The notes under the pieces: model-generated
What the model was told of the DNA's origin: nothing
Databases searched by the model: none
What the model saw: the letters and a program-made list of their open reading frames with translations, nothing else
Assembly: GCF_000350165.1 (NCBI RefSeq)
Contig: NZ_CAUI01000005.1
Span: 836,506-900,505, forward strand
From: Halanaerobium saccharolyticum subsp. saccharolyticum DSM 6643
GTDB lineage: Bacteria; Bacillota; Halanaerobiia; Halanaerobiales; Halanaerobiaceae
Reading direction: 5' to 3'
DNA length: 64,000 bases
Made by a program: the position numbers and the translations under genes
Part shown: piece by piece, positions 25,101-33,202 of the stretch
Layout: each line of letters starts with the position of its first letter
Numbering within the stretch: the stretch's first letter is position 1

Positions 25101-26392
25101 ATAATCATTCACTTGATTCACAAAATGTAAAAGTTTTAATACCTTCAATGGGAGGTAATTCCAGTCGAGCTGTTGTTTCAGGACTAAGATATAGTGGAGT
25201 TAATGCTGAAGCTGCTCCTCCACCTGGTGAAGCTGAGCTAAAAAGGGGGAGAGCTAATTCAAGTTCAAAAGAGTGTCTGCCCCTCCAACTGACCTTGGGA
25301 ACGATGCTTAATTATTTAGATAAAAGAAAAAACAATGGAGAAATACTTGCCTATTTTATGCCCGAAGCTTCCGGACCGTGTCGCTTTGGCCAATACAATG
25401 TATTATTGAATAATCTGATTGAAGACAAAAAAATAGAAGATACAGCTGTGCTTACTTTAAGTGCTGACAATGGTTATGCAGGTTTAGGAAGAAAATTTAC
25501 CATGCGAGCCTGGCAGGCAGTAATTATTGCTGATGTACTGGATGATATTGAGAGTGTTATTTTGGCTCTGGCCACTGATAAAGAAAAAGCATTAAAACAG
25601 CTTGAAAAAAGTAAAAGAAAAATATTTAATGCTCTAGATAATAATACGTGGGGTCAAATCAAAAAATTACTAAAAAATGAAGCGGCAGTACTAGCTAATA
25701 TTAAATTAAATGAAAGTTATAAGCAAGCAAAAAAAGTTGCTCTTACAGGAGAAATCTATGTGAGAAGCGATAAATTTTCTCGTAGATTTCTGGTAGAAAA
25801 ACTTGCTAAAAAAGGAATAGTAACAAAGGTGGCTCAAAAAAGTGAATGGATATATTATGTTGATTATTTAATTGAAAATGGAATTAATAAAAAACAGCCC
25901 GGTTTTATCGGGAAGCTTAAACAGAAAGCAAAAAATACCTATCAGAGACAGATAGAAAAGACAATTAAATCGATTTTTGCAGAGACAGGACTTTATAATT
26001 ACAGCCTAACAAATATAGATGAGCTGATCGAAACAGCTGAAACTGCTTTGTCAAAGGAATTAACAGGTGAGGCAATTTTGACTGTAGGCAGCAGTATTGA
26101 TGAGATTATTGATCAGGTAGATGGTATTATTATCATTGGTCCTTTTGGCTGTATGCCAAATCGGGTTGCAGAATCAGTATTAAGTAATTCTTTAGAAAAA
26201 GAAAAACTAAAATTAGCAAAAAAATATGGTAATAATTTGACTAAAAAAGTGCTGAATGAGTTTTCATCTTTACCATTTCTTGCCTTAGAGACAGATGGTA
26301 GTGTATTTACTCAGGTTATGGAGGCCAGACTAGAATCTTTTACACTTCAGGTAGAAAGAATAAGTCAGTTTAAAAAAGAAATAGATAAATGA
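22112..26392 (+). CDS. Giant 2-hydroxyacyl-CoA dehydratase activase-like protein (two BcrAD/BadFG ATPase domains, DUF2229, HgdB-like C-terminus)
   Basis: TTG at 22112 has GGAGG eight bases before it; the ATG at 22097 overlaps that site. The protein has 1426 residues. The first ASKHA ATPase domain (about 1-270) has GNKCASGTGEFF. The second (about 300-570) has LGIDVGSTTTKAII, FEIGGQDAKYTYI and NEACSAGTGSFLEE; such cysteines hold the [4Fe-4S] cluster in HgdC-type activases. A DUF2229 part follows (about 650-900: INRSLTVNTLLPLYSKFF, CHPVGLSHGYI) and then a component-B-like region with PYNAFVSEANMGISHKF, FSCGPDSF and GPFGCMPNRVAES. Activases drive low-potential electrons into a dehydratase by ATP hydrolysis. 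This fused form probably does ATP-coupled electron transfer to a target not encoded nearby. The target is unknown. Confidence 0.85.
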   Translation: MNSIGICMGSSKIKVLKTKRNSNDLKIVDFKGLPHEGSAVKTLEKILADFNLDEEINFAVTGRKSKKFVNLPSLSEPEATELAYNHIKDKYPAVEAIVSAGGETFMAYELDERGRIADVHSGNKCASGTGEFFLQQLKRMDIKLEEAMEIAQLDNPYHLSGRCSVFCKSDCTHALNKGEEKGKIVAGLCSMMADKIMELLSNFKAQSIMVVGGSSKNKVMIDYLKQKLTAVIVPEEADYFEALGTALWGEKYGDDLDLTNLYNKDQSSFNFLPALENYRDKVSFKNMETGTAKPGDRCILGIDVGSTTTKAIILRVEDDALLASVYLRTNGDPVKAARKCYTKLAEKIGETEIEIIGLGVTGSGRQIVGLHALSKSIHNEIMAHAKAAVFFDNEVETIFEIGGQDAKYTYIVNEVPTDYAMNEACSAGTGSFLEEAAAESFNIEVEAIEEIALKGRKPPNFNDQCSAFISSDIKSAVQEGLKVEDICAGLVYSICLNYTNRVKGNRAVGDKVFMQGGVCYNKAVPIAMAALTEKEIIVPPEPGLMGAYGEALLVKNNLKLALTEEKEFKLKELAERKIKYHKSFVCQGGKEDCDRRCKINVMEIEGEKHPFGGACNKYVNLSNNLDYDVKNLDYVNQREKMVYEKYFAVPKKNKVRGKIGINRSLTVNTLLPLYSKFFSELGYEVIIPENPAEDGVQKQSAAFCHPVGLSHGYIYDLLKNHKYDYIFLPHVKGLYVENGADESMLCPLAQAEPYYLAAVWPELKADNVFSPVINFQKGFIAAEEKFVDIALKLGLSKNKAQTAYQKAIEHQQQFKKELKSKGKEVLSYLEQNPDQKAVVIFGRPYNAFVSEANMGISHKFASRGEIVLPYDMLNLEESGVSSKMYWSMGQLIMKGTKIVSENPNLFAAYITNFSCGPDSFLLNYFRRENGSKPSLTLELDSHTADAGLNTRIEAFLDVVESYRKLEEDEGIPKAESNFKKAEIKYDNSVRVVDSKANNHSLDSQNVKVLIPSMGGNSSRAVVSGLRYSGVNAEAAPPPGEAELKRGRANSSSKECLPLQLTLGTMLNYLDKRKNNGEILAYFMPEASGPCRFGQYNVLLNNLIEDKKIEDTAVLTLSADNGYAGLGRKFTMRAWQAVIIADVLDDIESVILALATDKEKALKQLEKSKRKIFNALDNNTWGQIKKLLKNEAAVLANIKLNESYKQAKKVALTGEIYVRSDKFSRRFLVEKLAKKGIVTKVAQKSEWIYYVDYLIENGINKKQPGFIGKLKQKAKNTYQRQIEKTIKSIFAETGLYNYSLTNIDELIETAETALSKELTGEAILTVGSSIDEIIDQVDGIIIIGPFGCMPNRVAESVLSNSLEKEKLKLAKKYGNNLTKKVLNEFSSLPFLALETDGSVFTQVMEARLESFTLQVERISQFKKEIDK

Positions 26393-26423
26393 TAAAAAAC
26401 AATAAAATTTAGGAGGATTAATA

Positions 26424-26726
26424 ATGGTTATAGCAGAATTAACAGTTGTTCCACTGGGTACAGAAAGTACAAGTTTAAGCAGCTATGTTGCTGACTGTCA
26501 TCAAGTTTTAAAAAATCAAGATAAGGTTAAATATAGGTTAACTCCAATGGGAACTATTTTAGAAGGAGAGCTTAGTGATATTTTTGATATCACAAAAAAG
26601 ATGCATGAAGTTCCTTTTGAGAATGGTGCTTTAAGAGTTACAACTAATTTAAAAATTGATGACCGTCGGGACCGAGAAGCAGCAATGGATAAAAAAATAA
26701 ATTCAGTAGAAAATAAACTTAAATAA
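26424..26726 (+). CDS. Thiamine-binding protein, MTH1187/YkoF-like (DUF77)
   Basis: A 100-residue protein starting with AELTVVPLGTESTSLSSYV and containing YRLTPMGTILEGELSDIF and NGALRVTTNLKIDDRRD, all typical of the MTH1187 family (UPF0045), whose members bind thiamine and form tetramers of ferredoxin-like folds. AGGAGG lies before the ATG. It follows the giant activase gene by 31 bases. No thiamine riboswitch or thiamine gene is adjacent, so the biological link is unclear. Confidence 0.88.
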   Translation: MVIAELTVVPLGTESTSLSSYVADCHQVLKNQDKVKYRLTPMGTILEGELSDIFDITKKMHEVPFENGALRVTTNLKIDDRRDREAAMDKKINSVENKLK

Positions 26727-26764
26727 TCATAAATATTTAAAATAATTAAATAGGGGGTGTGACT

Positions 26765-27157
26765 ATGTTTTATCTTTTACTGCTTGTTACTTTTTTGGTG
26801 GCCCTTCTCGTCTGCTATATAGTCAGCAGATTATTCAATGATTCAATTTATAAAATTTTAAATTTAATAGTACCTGAGGCAATTAATGAAGCCTGGCTTA
26901 AATATATTAAGTTTGCCATTTATGTTGTTGGTATTTCCGGTGGTGTCAGGGTCTGGGATTTAGAAAAATATATAACATCTAGATATAATAACCAGGAAGT
27001 TGTACAACTGACAACTGAGCGCTGGACTTTAGAAATCTACAGAACTTTAATCGGTTCTCTACAGAGTATTGCCACAGTCCTACTGATCTTTTTTGTTTTC
27101 ACTTTGATTGCCTATGTTGTTTTGAGAATCTTTTCTTCAAAAAATGAAAAGAAATAA
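26765..27157 (+). CDS. Small membrane protein of unknown function, two transmembrane helices
   Basis: The 130-residue protein starts at ATG 26765, after GGGGGTG. It has a first membrane helix at about residues 3-22 (LLLLVTFLVALLVCYIV), a possible amphipathic middle region (AWLKYIKFAIYVVGISGG), a polar segment, and a last helix near 103-125 (IATVLLIFFVFTLIAYVVL) with a basic tail. I do not recognise the family. It is 38 bases downstream of the thiamine-binding protein gene and may belong to that transcript. Confidence 0.7.
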   Translation: MFYLLLLVTFLVALLVCYIVSRLFNDSIYKILNLIVPEAINEAWLKYIKFAIYVVGISGGVRVWDLEKYITSRYNNQEVVQLTTERWTLEIYRTLIGSLQSIATVLLIFFVFTLIAYVVLRIFSSKNEKK

Positions 27158-27164
27158 TTAGTGG

Positions 27165-27260
27165 TGATAGAGTAAAAGTCTGCTAGCAAACCTCGTGGGC
27201 TTGCCCCAAAGAGGGTCAAATTTATTAAAACTCAGATAGCTTGAGACTATACTATATAGA
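27165..27260 (+). ncRNA. Compact structured GC-richer intergenic element, candidate RNA or mobile-element end
   Basis: In an otherwise AT-rich gap, bases 27170-27220 are clearly GC-richer and fold. CCTCGTGGGC, TTG and CCCCAAAGAGG (27191-27214) form a hairpin preceded by AAAGTCTGCTAGCAAA and followed by GTCAAA. A second small stem, CTCA with TGAG, lies at 27231-27245. The pattern reminds me of the right-end hairpins and guide-RNA scaffolds of IS200/IS605-type elements, but no transposase or TnpB is present. It could also be a leader element for the pirin gene at 27321. Confidence 0.3.
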
Positions 27261-27320
27261 TAAATTAATTTTATAATTATATTTAAGATCACAAATCATC
27301 AGGGGAAAGAGGTAATTTAA

Positions 27321-28217
27321 ATGTTTAGAAAAGTGAAAAGTTATTTTGAAGGTAGAGAAACTCAGGATGGTGCAGGAGTTAAACTCAGACGCTGTTTTGG
27401 TTATCATCAGATTCCAGATTTTGACCCCTTTTTGATGATGGATTTTTTTGATTCAACTGATCCTGCAGACTACAGCCGTGGATTTCCCTGGCATCCACAC
27501 CGGGGAATTGAAACAGTTACCTATCTGATTAAAGGAGAAATTGAACATGGAGACAGTATAGGAAACAGTGGAGTAATTAATGACGGACAGTGTCAGTGGA
27601 TGACTGCAGGCTCAGGAATTCTGCATCAGGAATTACCCCAGCCATCAGAAGAAATGCTTGGGGTTCAGGTCTGGTTAAACTTAGCTGCCAGTAATAAGAT
27701 GACTGAGCCTCAATATGGAGATATAACCGAGGCTATGATACCAGTTTATGAAGATGATCAGAAAAAAGTTAAGATTATTGCCGGTGAATATCAAGGTTTA
27801 AGTGGTGAGATTCAGAGAACTGACACCAGACCAACCTTTTTTGATGTAGAATTAGCTGCGGAGAGCGAATTTATTTTTGAACTGCCAGCAGATTATAACG
27901 CCTATGCTTTTTTAATTAGAGGAGAGGCCAATTTTGAACCCGGGAAAGAAAATCTCAAAAAATATCCACAGGGAGTTTTATATGAAAACGGCAGTAAAAT
28001 AAAAGTTAATACATCTCAAAATACGGCGAGGTTCCTCTTTCTTGCAGGCAAAAAATTAAACGAACCTGTAGCCTGGGGTGGTCCAATTGTTATGAACAGC
28101 AGAGAAGAACTTGCTCAAGCTTCAAAGGAGCTTGATAATGGAACATTTATTAAAGGTAAAAACGAGAAAAAGCCAACTCAGATTAATAAATTTTACCAGG
28201 AAAATAATACAAAATAA
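27321..28217 (+). CDS. Pirin-family protein
   Basis: A 298-residue bicupin. The metal site is seen in FPWHPHRGIETVTYL, near residues 56-70, with further ligands in HQELPQPS near 112 and the WMTAGSGILHQE stretch that defines pirins. The C-terminal cupin is less conserved, as is normal. Bacterial pirins include quercetin dioxygenases and regulators of metabolic enzymes; the role here is unknown. GGGGAAAGAGG lies before the ATG. It is 12 bases ahead of a methyltransferase gene, so the two are likely co-transcribed. Confidence 0.92.
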   Translation: MFRKVKSYFEGRETQDGAGVKLRRCFGYHQIPDFDPFLMMDFFDSTDPADYSRGFPWHPHRGIETVTYLIKGEIEHGDSIGNSGVINDGQCQWMTAGSGILHQELPQPSEEMLGVQVWLNLAASNKMTEPQYGDITEAMIPVYEDDQKKVKIIAGEYQGLSGEIQRTDTRPTFFDVELAAESEFIFELPADYNAYAFLIRGEANFEPGKENLKKYPQGVLYENGSKIKVNTSQNTARFLFLAGKKLNEPVAWGGPIVMNSREELAQASKELDNGTFIKGKNEKKPTQINKFYQENNTK

Positions 28218-28229
28218 GGAGAAATTAAA

Positions 28230-28982
28230 GTGACAGAATTGGAATTAATGCTTGATTTTCATCTAGAAGCTAAAAGACAGGGACCAGGCAGTACCGATGA
28301 TACACTAAAGGCTCTGAGCTTTATGGATTTAAAACAAGATAAAGTTTTAAAAATTGCAGATATTGGCTGCGGCTCGGGTGGGCAGACAATTACTCTGGCC
28401 CGCAAGCTAAACGGAGAGATTACAGCTGTTGACCTTTTCCCTCAATTTTTAGCAAAGTTAAAGACAAAGGCAGCAGAACTGGGTTTAGCTCCTAAAATAA
28501 AGACCTTAAAAAAATCAATGGATGAACTTCCTTTTGGCAGTGAAGAATTTGATATTATCTGGTCAGAAGGAGCAATCTATATTATGGGCTTTGAAGAAGG
28601 AATCAAGCAGTGGAAAAAGCATCTAAAAGTTGGTGGTTATTTAGCAGTCAGCGAAATAACCTGGACTACAGCTTCCAGACCAGCTGAAATAGAAGAATAT
28701 TGGCATAATGAGTATCCAGAAATTAATACAGCCTCCGCTAAAATTAAAATATTAGAAGAGAATGGATTTTCACCGGTCGGATATTTTTATCTGCCTGAAT
28801 CAAGCTGGATCGATAATTATTACAGGCCGATGGAAGAACGCTTTGAAGATTTTCTGATAAAACATAATTATTCTGAAGCGGCTGAGAGATTAATTGAAAA
28901 TGAAAAAGATGAAATTAGCCTCTACCAGAAATATAAAGATTATTTTAGTTATGGCTTTTATATCGCCCAAAAATTAAATTAA
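28230..28982 (+). CDS. Class I SAM-dependent methyltransferase
   Basis: GTG start at 28230 behind AAGGAG. The 250-residue protein has motif I IADIGCGSGGQTITLA at about residues 46-61, an acidic motif II in ITAVDLFPQF, and a post-II EEFDIIWSEGAIYIMGFEEG stretch typical of UbiE/methyltransferase-11-type enzymes (split here by few differences). The C-terminal half is rich in Tyr and Trp and may form the substrate lid. The substrate is unknown. It follows the pirin gene by 12 bases and precedes the M42 peptidase by 13, so the three form one transcription unit. Confidence 0.85.
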   Translation: MTELELMLDFHLEAKRQGPGSTDDTLKALSFMDLKQDKVLKIADIGCGSGGQTITLARKLNGEITAVDLFPQFLAKLKTKAAELGLAPKIKTLKKSMDELPFGSEEFDIIWSEGAIYIMGFEEGIKQWKKHLKVGGYLAVSEITWTTASRPAEIEEYWHNEYPEINTASAKIKILEENGFSPVGYFYLPESSWIDNYYRPMEERFEDFLIKHNYSEAAERLIENEKDEISLYQKYKDYFSYGFYIAQKLN

Positions 28983-28995
28983 GAAGGAGTAGATT

Positions 28996-30072
28996 ATGAA
29001 AAAGAATAATTCGATTAATTTAATTAAAGATTTATCAAATGCAAATGGTGTCTCAGGCTATGAAGATCAAGTTTTAGAAGTAGTTAGAAATAAGTTAGCT
29101 ACTAATATAAAAACAGAAGTTGATTCAATGAGAAATATGTATTTATATCCAGAAAATATAAACCCTCAAAAACCGATTTTAATGCTGGACAGCCACTCAG
29201 ATGAAGTGGGTTTTATGGTCAAATCAGTTAATAAAAATGGTAGTTTAAAATTTGTTAATTTAGGTAGTTGGTTTCCACAGAATATTCCGGCTCATAAAGT
29301 TAGAGTGAGAAATAGTGAAGGGAAATATATCAAAGGGGTTGTTGCTTCTAAACCACCTCATTTTATGAAAGCAGAAGAAAAAGAAAAGCTGATTGGAATA
29401 GATGAGATGATAATTGATATTGGTGCTTCTTCTAAAAAAGAAACAGTTAAAGATTATAAGATTGAAGTTGGAGCTCCAATTGTACCAGATGTTGATTTTG
29501 AATTCGATCAAGAACGGGGAATAATTATGGGTAAGGCCTTTGATAACCGTCTGGGAACAGCAGCTGTAATTGATCTATTAAATGAATTAAGCACCGAAAA
29601 GTTTGGTCTTAATTTAGTGGGAAGTCTTTCAGCTCAGGAAGAAGTTGGAACAAGAGGGGCTGAAGTTACTTCTAGAAAAATTAAAGCTGATATAGCAATT
29701 GCTTTTGAAGGTACACCAGCCGATGATACATTTAGAGATCAATATGATGCTCAATCTGTATTAAAAAAAGGTCCTCAGATCAGACATCGGGATATCTCCA
29801 TTATTGCAAATCCCAGATTCATTAAATTTGCCAGAGATATTGCTAAAAAACATCAAATTCCATTTCAGGATGCAGTCCGGATTGGCGGGGGAAATGATGG
29901 GGCAAAAATTACTTTGAGCAATTATTCTGTACCCACAATAGTCATAGGTGTACCGGTACGCTATGCCCATACACATTACTCTATTTCAGCTTACGAGGAC
30001 TATAAAAATACTATTAGCTGGGCAGCTGAAATTATCAGAGCCCTAGATTCAGAGCTTATAGCAGCTTTTTAA
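28996..30072 (+). CDS. M42-family aminopeptidase (glutamyl/lysyl aminopeptidase-like)
   Basis: A 358-residue metallopeptidase with the M42 features in order: LSNANGVSGYEDQV near the start, MLDSHSDEVGFMVK near 62 with the first His-Asp ligand, GKAFDNRLGTAAVIDLL near 178, SAQEEVGTRGAEV near 213 with the catalytic Glu pair, and VPVRYAHTHYSI near 320 with the last His ligand. It would remove N-terminal residues from peptides in the cytoplasm using two Zn or Co ions as a dodecamer. GAAGGAG lies before the ATG. It is the last gene of the pirin-methyltransferase-peptidase unit. Confidence 0.93.
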   Translation: MKKNNSINLIKDLSNANGVSGYEDQVLEVVRNKLATNIKTEVDSMRNMYLYPENINPQKPILMLDSHSDEVGFMVKSVNKNGSLKFVNLGSWFPQNIPAHKVRVRNSEGKYIKGVVASKPPHFMKAEEKEKLIGIDEMIIDIGASSKKETVKDYKIEVGAPIVPDVDFEFDQERGIIMGKAFDNRLGTAAVIDLLNELSTEKFGLNLVGSLSAQEEVGTRGAEVTSRKIKADIAIAFEGTPADDTFRDQYDAQSVLKKGPQIRHRDISIIANPRFIKFARDIAKKHQIPFQDAVRIGGGNDGAKITLSNYSVPTIVIGVPVRYAHTHYSISAYEDYKNTISWAAEIIRALDSELIAAF

Positions 30073-30113
30073 TCAAAATATTGAACTATAGACTCCACTA
30101 AAAAATTTTAGCC

Positions 30114-30142
30114 TTGACTTGAAAATAATATTACAATATAAT
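30114..30142 (+). promoter_or_regulatory. Near-consensus sigma-A promoter
   Basis: TTGACT (30114-30119), a 17-base spacer and TATAAT (30137-30142). It drives the transporter gene at 30218, leaving a leader of about 70 bases. Confidence 0.75.
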
Positions 30143-30217
30143 AAAAACGACTTTATCTCATTAAAGTGCAAAATTTAATATTAGACACAACAAAAAACTA
30201 GTAAAGGAGAATTAGTA

Positions 30218-31318
30218 GTGGAGAAGAAGAGTAGTTTTTCAATTCCGGTTTTTTTCAGTGTAGCTTTTGTCTGGTTTACAACCCATTTTGGGGGAGGTTT
30301 TGCCTCAGGTAGACAGGCAGCAGAATTCTTTGTCAGCCACGGCTGGTATTCAATTTTCACCCCGGTTATTGCCATGGGAATTGATGCAGTTATTTTTTAT
30401 TATGCCTGGGATTTTAGTGTAGTTAATGATACCTATGATTACAGAAGTTGGACAGATGAGTTTTACTACCCATACCAAAAGCTTTTTTCAAATTTATATG
30501 AAATTATTTTTGTTTTAACAATGGGGGTGGCAACAGCAGTTGCCTTTGCGACCGGTGGAAGTACAATTAAATCTGCCATAGGAACTCCTTATTTAGCAAA
30601 TACTATTGCTATAGCAGCTATTATATTTTTACTTACTATCTTTGGGGCTAAACTAGTCCGTGAATTTGCTACTTACATAGGAATAGCAATTATTATCGGA
30701 GTTATCATAGTTTATGGGGCAAATGCTGTAGTTAGTTTTCCTAAGATAATTAATGTAATTTCTGCTCAGACTGCAGACACTAATATTTGCTCTGCCCTCT
30801 GGAGCATGTTATTATATGCAAGTTTTCAGGCGCTGGCAGTTGGAGCCTACGTAGCGGTAGCAGATGTTTTAAAAACTAGAGATGATGCACTGAAGGCTGC
30901 CTGGGCAGGTTTTGCAATCAATGGTATCTTATTAACTCTCGCCTCAGTCACAGTTCTGGCCTATTATCCAGGGATTTTAGAGATACCGGTTCCAACAATT
31001 TATGTGGTCAATAATGGAGTTGGAGGAGTTTTAGCCGAAAATATCATTTCAATTTTAATAGTACTTGGAGTAATTTCTACCGGAGTAAATTTTGTTTTTG
31101 GTGGTGTCAAAAGAATAGTTTCCTGGTGGCCTAATGATAACACTGGTCACAGTCATTCAATAGTGGCTTCTTTAATTTTTGTCTTAATAACCTGGTCTAT
31201 TGCCCGTTTTGGTTTAATTCCTTTAGTTGCTAAAGGATATAGTTTTTTAGGTTATTTAGGAATACCGATGCTCATTTTACCGGTAATATATAAATTAATT
31301 AAAAGAAGATTTAACTAA
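30218..31318 (+). CDS. YkvI-like membrane transporter (APC-superfamily type)
   Basis: GTG start at 30218 behind AAGGAG. The 366-residue protein has about ten membrane helices. It begins with VAFVWFTTHFGGGFASGRQ, an unwound-helix motif like the GxGxxSG region of APC-fold carriers, and resembles the B. subtilis YkvI group. The substrate is unknown; amino acids are likely by superfamily. It has its own strong promoter and lies just before the Etf-dehydrogenase genes, 57 bases upstream of etfB. A link to uptake for that oxidation module is possible but not shown. Confidence 0.78.
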   Translation: MEKKSSFSIPVFFSVAFVWFTTHFGGGFASGRQAAEFFVSHGWYSIFTPVIAMGIDAVIFYYAWDFSVVNDTYDYRSWTDEFYYPYQKLFSNLYEIIFVLTMGVATAVAFATGGSTIKSAIGTPYLANTIAIAAIIFLLTIFGAKLVREFATYIGIAIIIGVIIVYGANAVVSFPKIINVISAQTADTNICSALWSMLLYASFQALAVGAYVAVADVLKTRDDALKAAWAGFAINGILLTLASVTVLAYYPGILEIPVPTIYVVNNGVGGVLAENIISILIVLGVISTGVNFVFGGVKRIVSWWPNDNTGHSHSIVASLIFVLITWSIARFGLIPLVAKGYSFLGYLGIPMLILPVIYKLIKRRFN

Positions 31319-31375
31319 AATATAATTTTAAATTTTAGCTAGAAAAAAGTAATAGATTATGGAGGAGTTGATTTT

Positions 31376-32191
31376 TTGCAGATTTTAGTTTTAATTAAAC
31401 AGGTACCAGAGATGGAAAAGGTTCAATTTGATGCTGAAAAAGGAAAGATAGATCGCAATTCAGCTGGAGTTGAGGTAAACCCATTTGATTTAAATGCTTT
31501 GGAAGCTGCTGTCAGAATCAAAGAAAAATTAGGAGGAGAGATTACAGCTTTAAGTATGGGTCCTAAAAGAGCCGAATCTGCTTTAAAAGAAGCAGCAGCT
31601 CGCGGAGCAGATAAAGTTTTTTTACTAACAGATAAAAACTTTGCAGGAGCTGATACAATTTCAACTTCCGCAGTTCTATCTGCAGCAGCAAAAAAATTAG
31701 GTGATTTTGATTTAATTATTGCTGGCGAAATGAGTGTTGATGGAGATACAGCTCAGGTTGGCCCTCAGACTGCTGAGTTTTTGGATATCAATCATGCAGC
31801 TTATGTAAGTGAAATAGCAGCTGTCTCAAATAGTGAAATTACAGTCAGTACTTCCCTCTGGGAAGCCAATTACAATAAGACTTATAGTTATCCGCTTTTA
31901 ATTACAGTAACTAAAGATCTTAATAATCCAAGTCTGCCATCATTTAAAGGTAAAATGAAAGCCCGAAAAATCGAGGTAGAAAAACTTGATTATGAAACAA
32001 TAAAGGAGCAGCTGCCGATTAAAGAAGTTGGTTTTAAAGGTTCACCAACCTGGGTTGAAAACATTGTTGTACCTCAGAAAATAAAAAGAAAGACTAAAAG
32101 CTATAATAAAAGCGAAACTGCAGCAGCTGTTGCTGATATAAAAGGAATATTAACAGTTAAAAATTTGATGGAGGCTAATCATGGCAGATAA
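31376..32191 (+). CDS. etfB: Electron transfer flavoprotein beta subunit
   Basis: TTG start at 31376, ten bases after GGAGG, giving 271 residues. It begins QILVLIKQVPEMEKVQF, the EtfB hallmark, and has NPFDLNALEAAVRIKE and later IIAGEMSVDGDTAQVGPQTAE, the nucleotide-binding loop (residues about 118-137) that in bifurcating Etfs takes FAD and NADH and in others AMP. It pairs with the EtfA encoded with an 11-base overlap and probably serves the FAD dehydrogenase downstream. Bifurcating Etfs keep a second FAD in EtfB; whether this one does needs structural alignment. Confidence 0.92.
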   Translation: MQILVLIKQVPEMEKVQFDAEKGKIDRNSAGVEVNPFDLNALEAAVRIKEKLGGEITALSMGPKRAESALKEAAARGADKVFLLTDKNFAGADTISTSAVLSAAAKKLGDFDLIIAGEMSVDGDTAQVGPQTAEFLDINHAAYVSEIAAVSNSEITVSTSLWEANYNKTYSYPLLITVTKDLNNPSLPSFKGKMKARKIEVEKLDYETIKEQLPIKEVGFKGSPTWVENIVVPQKIKRKTKSYNKSETAAAVADIKGILTVKNLMEANHGR

Positions 32192-33164
32192 TAATAACTT
32201 ATTAATAATAGCTGAATACAGTAAAAATAGAATTCATCCGGTGATTTTAGAATTATTAAATAAAGGAAGAGAGCTGGCAGATAAAGCTGATTTAAAAGTT
32301 AATGTTTTAATTCTAGCTGCAGAAAATATAGAAAATAGTGAGCTAAATGAACTAATTTATCATGGTGCAGATCAGATTCAATTATTAATTAATGATAATT
32401 TTGCTTATCCAGATGAATATTTATTTAAAAAAGCAATTCTTAAATTTCTAGAGCAAAAGCTTCCAGAAATTATTTTAACTGGGGCCACAAATTTTGGACG
32501 TTCTCTGGCACCAAGACTGGCAGCTGCCTTGAAAACAGGTCTGACAGCAGATTGCACTGAACTTGATATAGCAGAAGATGGTTCACTGGTGCAGATTAGA
32601 CCTGCCTTTAGTGAAAATATACTGGCCCATATTAAAAGTGATACAAAACCACAGATGGCAACAGTTCGTTATCAGGAATTTGCCAAAGCAGCTAGAAATG
32701 AAAACAGAAAAGGTAAAATTACTATTGAAGAAATTGATTTAAAGGAAAATGATTCAGTAAAAGAGATTGAGAAGATAAGTGATCAGCAAATAAATATTAC
32801 AGAAGCCGAAGTTGTTGTAGCAGGTGGAAGCGGTGTCAAAAATGCCGAAGATTTTAAAATGCTGCAGGAGCTGGCTGATATTTTAAATGGAGTTGTAGCA
32901 GTTTCTAGAGATGTTGTAGATCAGGGTTTAATGCCTAAAGAGCGACAGGTTGGTTACAGTGGTCAGCGGGTTAAACCAAAAGTCTATTTTGCCTTTGGTA
33001 TTTCGGGAGCGCCACAGCATCTGGCAGGGATGAAAGAAGCTGAAACTATTATTGCAGTGAATACCGATCCTTCAGCCCCAATCTTTAAAGCGGCTGATTA
33101 TGCAATTGAAGGAGATTTATATGAAATTATTCCTGAAATGATAAAAGAATATGGAAGCAAATAA
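32181..33164 (+). CDS. etfA: Electron transfer flavoprotein alpha subunit
   Basis: A 327-residue protein starting inside the last 11 bases of etfB, so translation is coupled. The C-terminal FAD domain is clear: VVVAGGSGVKNAEDF near 211, SRDVVDQGLMPKERQVGYSG near 240, PKVYFAFGISGAPQHLAGM near 265 and VNTDPSAPIFKAADYAI near 292. The N-terminus has no extra ferredoxin-like domain with cysteines, unlike the LctC subunit of Acetobacterium. It passes electrons between EtfB and the dehydrogenase encoded next. Confidence 0.93.
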   Translation: MADNNNLLIIAEYSKNRIHPVILELLNKGRELADKADLKVNVLILAAENIENSELNELIYHGADQIQLLINDNFAYPDEYLFKKAILKFLEQKLPEIILTGATNFGRSLAPRLAAALKTGLTADCTELDIAEDGSLVQIRPAFSENILAHIKSDTKPQMATVRYQEFAKAARNENRKGKITIEEIDLKENDSVKEIEKISDQQINITEAEVVVAGGSGVKNAEDFKMLQELADILNGVVAVSRDVVDQGLMPKERQVGYSGQRVKPKVYFAFGISGAPQHLAGMKEAETIIAVNTDPSAPIFKAADYAIEGDLYEIIPEMIKEYGSK

Positions 33165-33202
33165 TATAATTTTTTAAGATATTAAAAATTTGGAGGGCGA
33201 AT

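Noticed and set aside
32181..33164. Acetobacterium LctC-type alpha subunit with N-terminal ferredoxin domain
   Set aside because: The N-terminus lacks cysteines and extra length; it is an ordinary EtfA.
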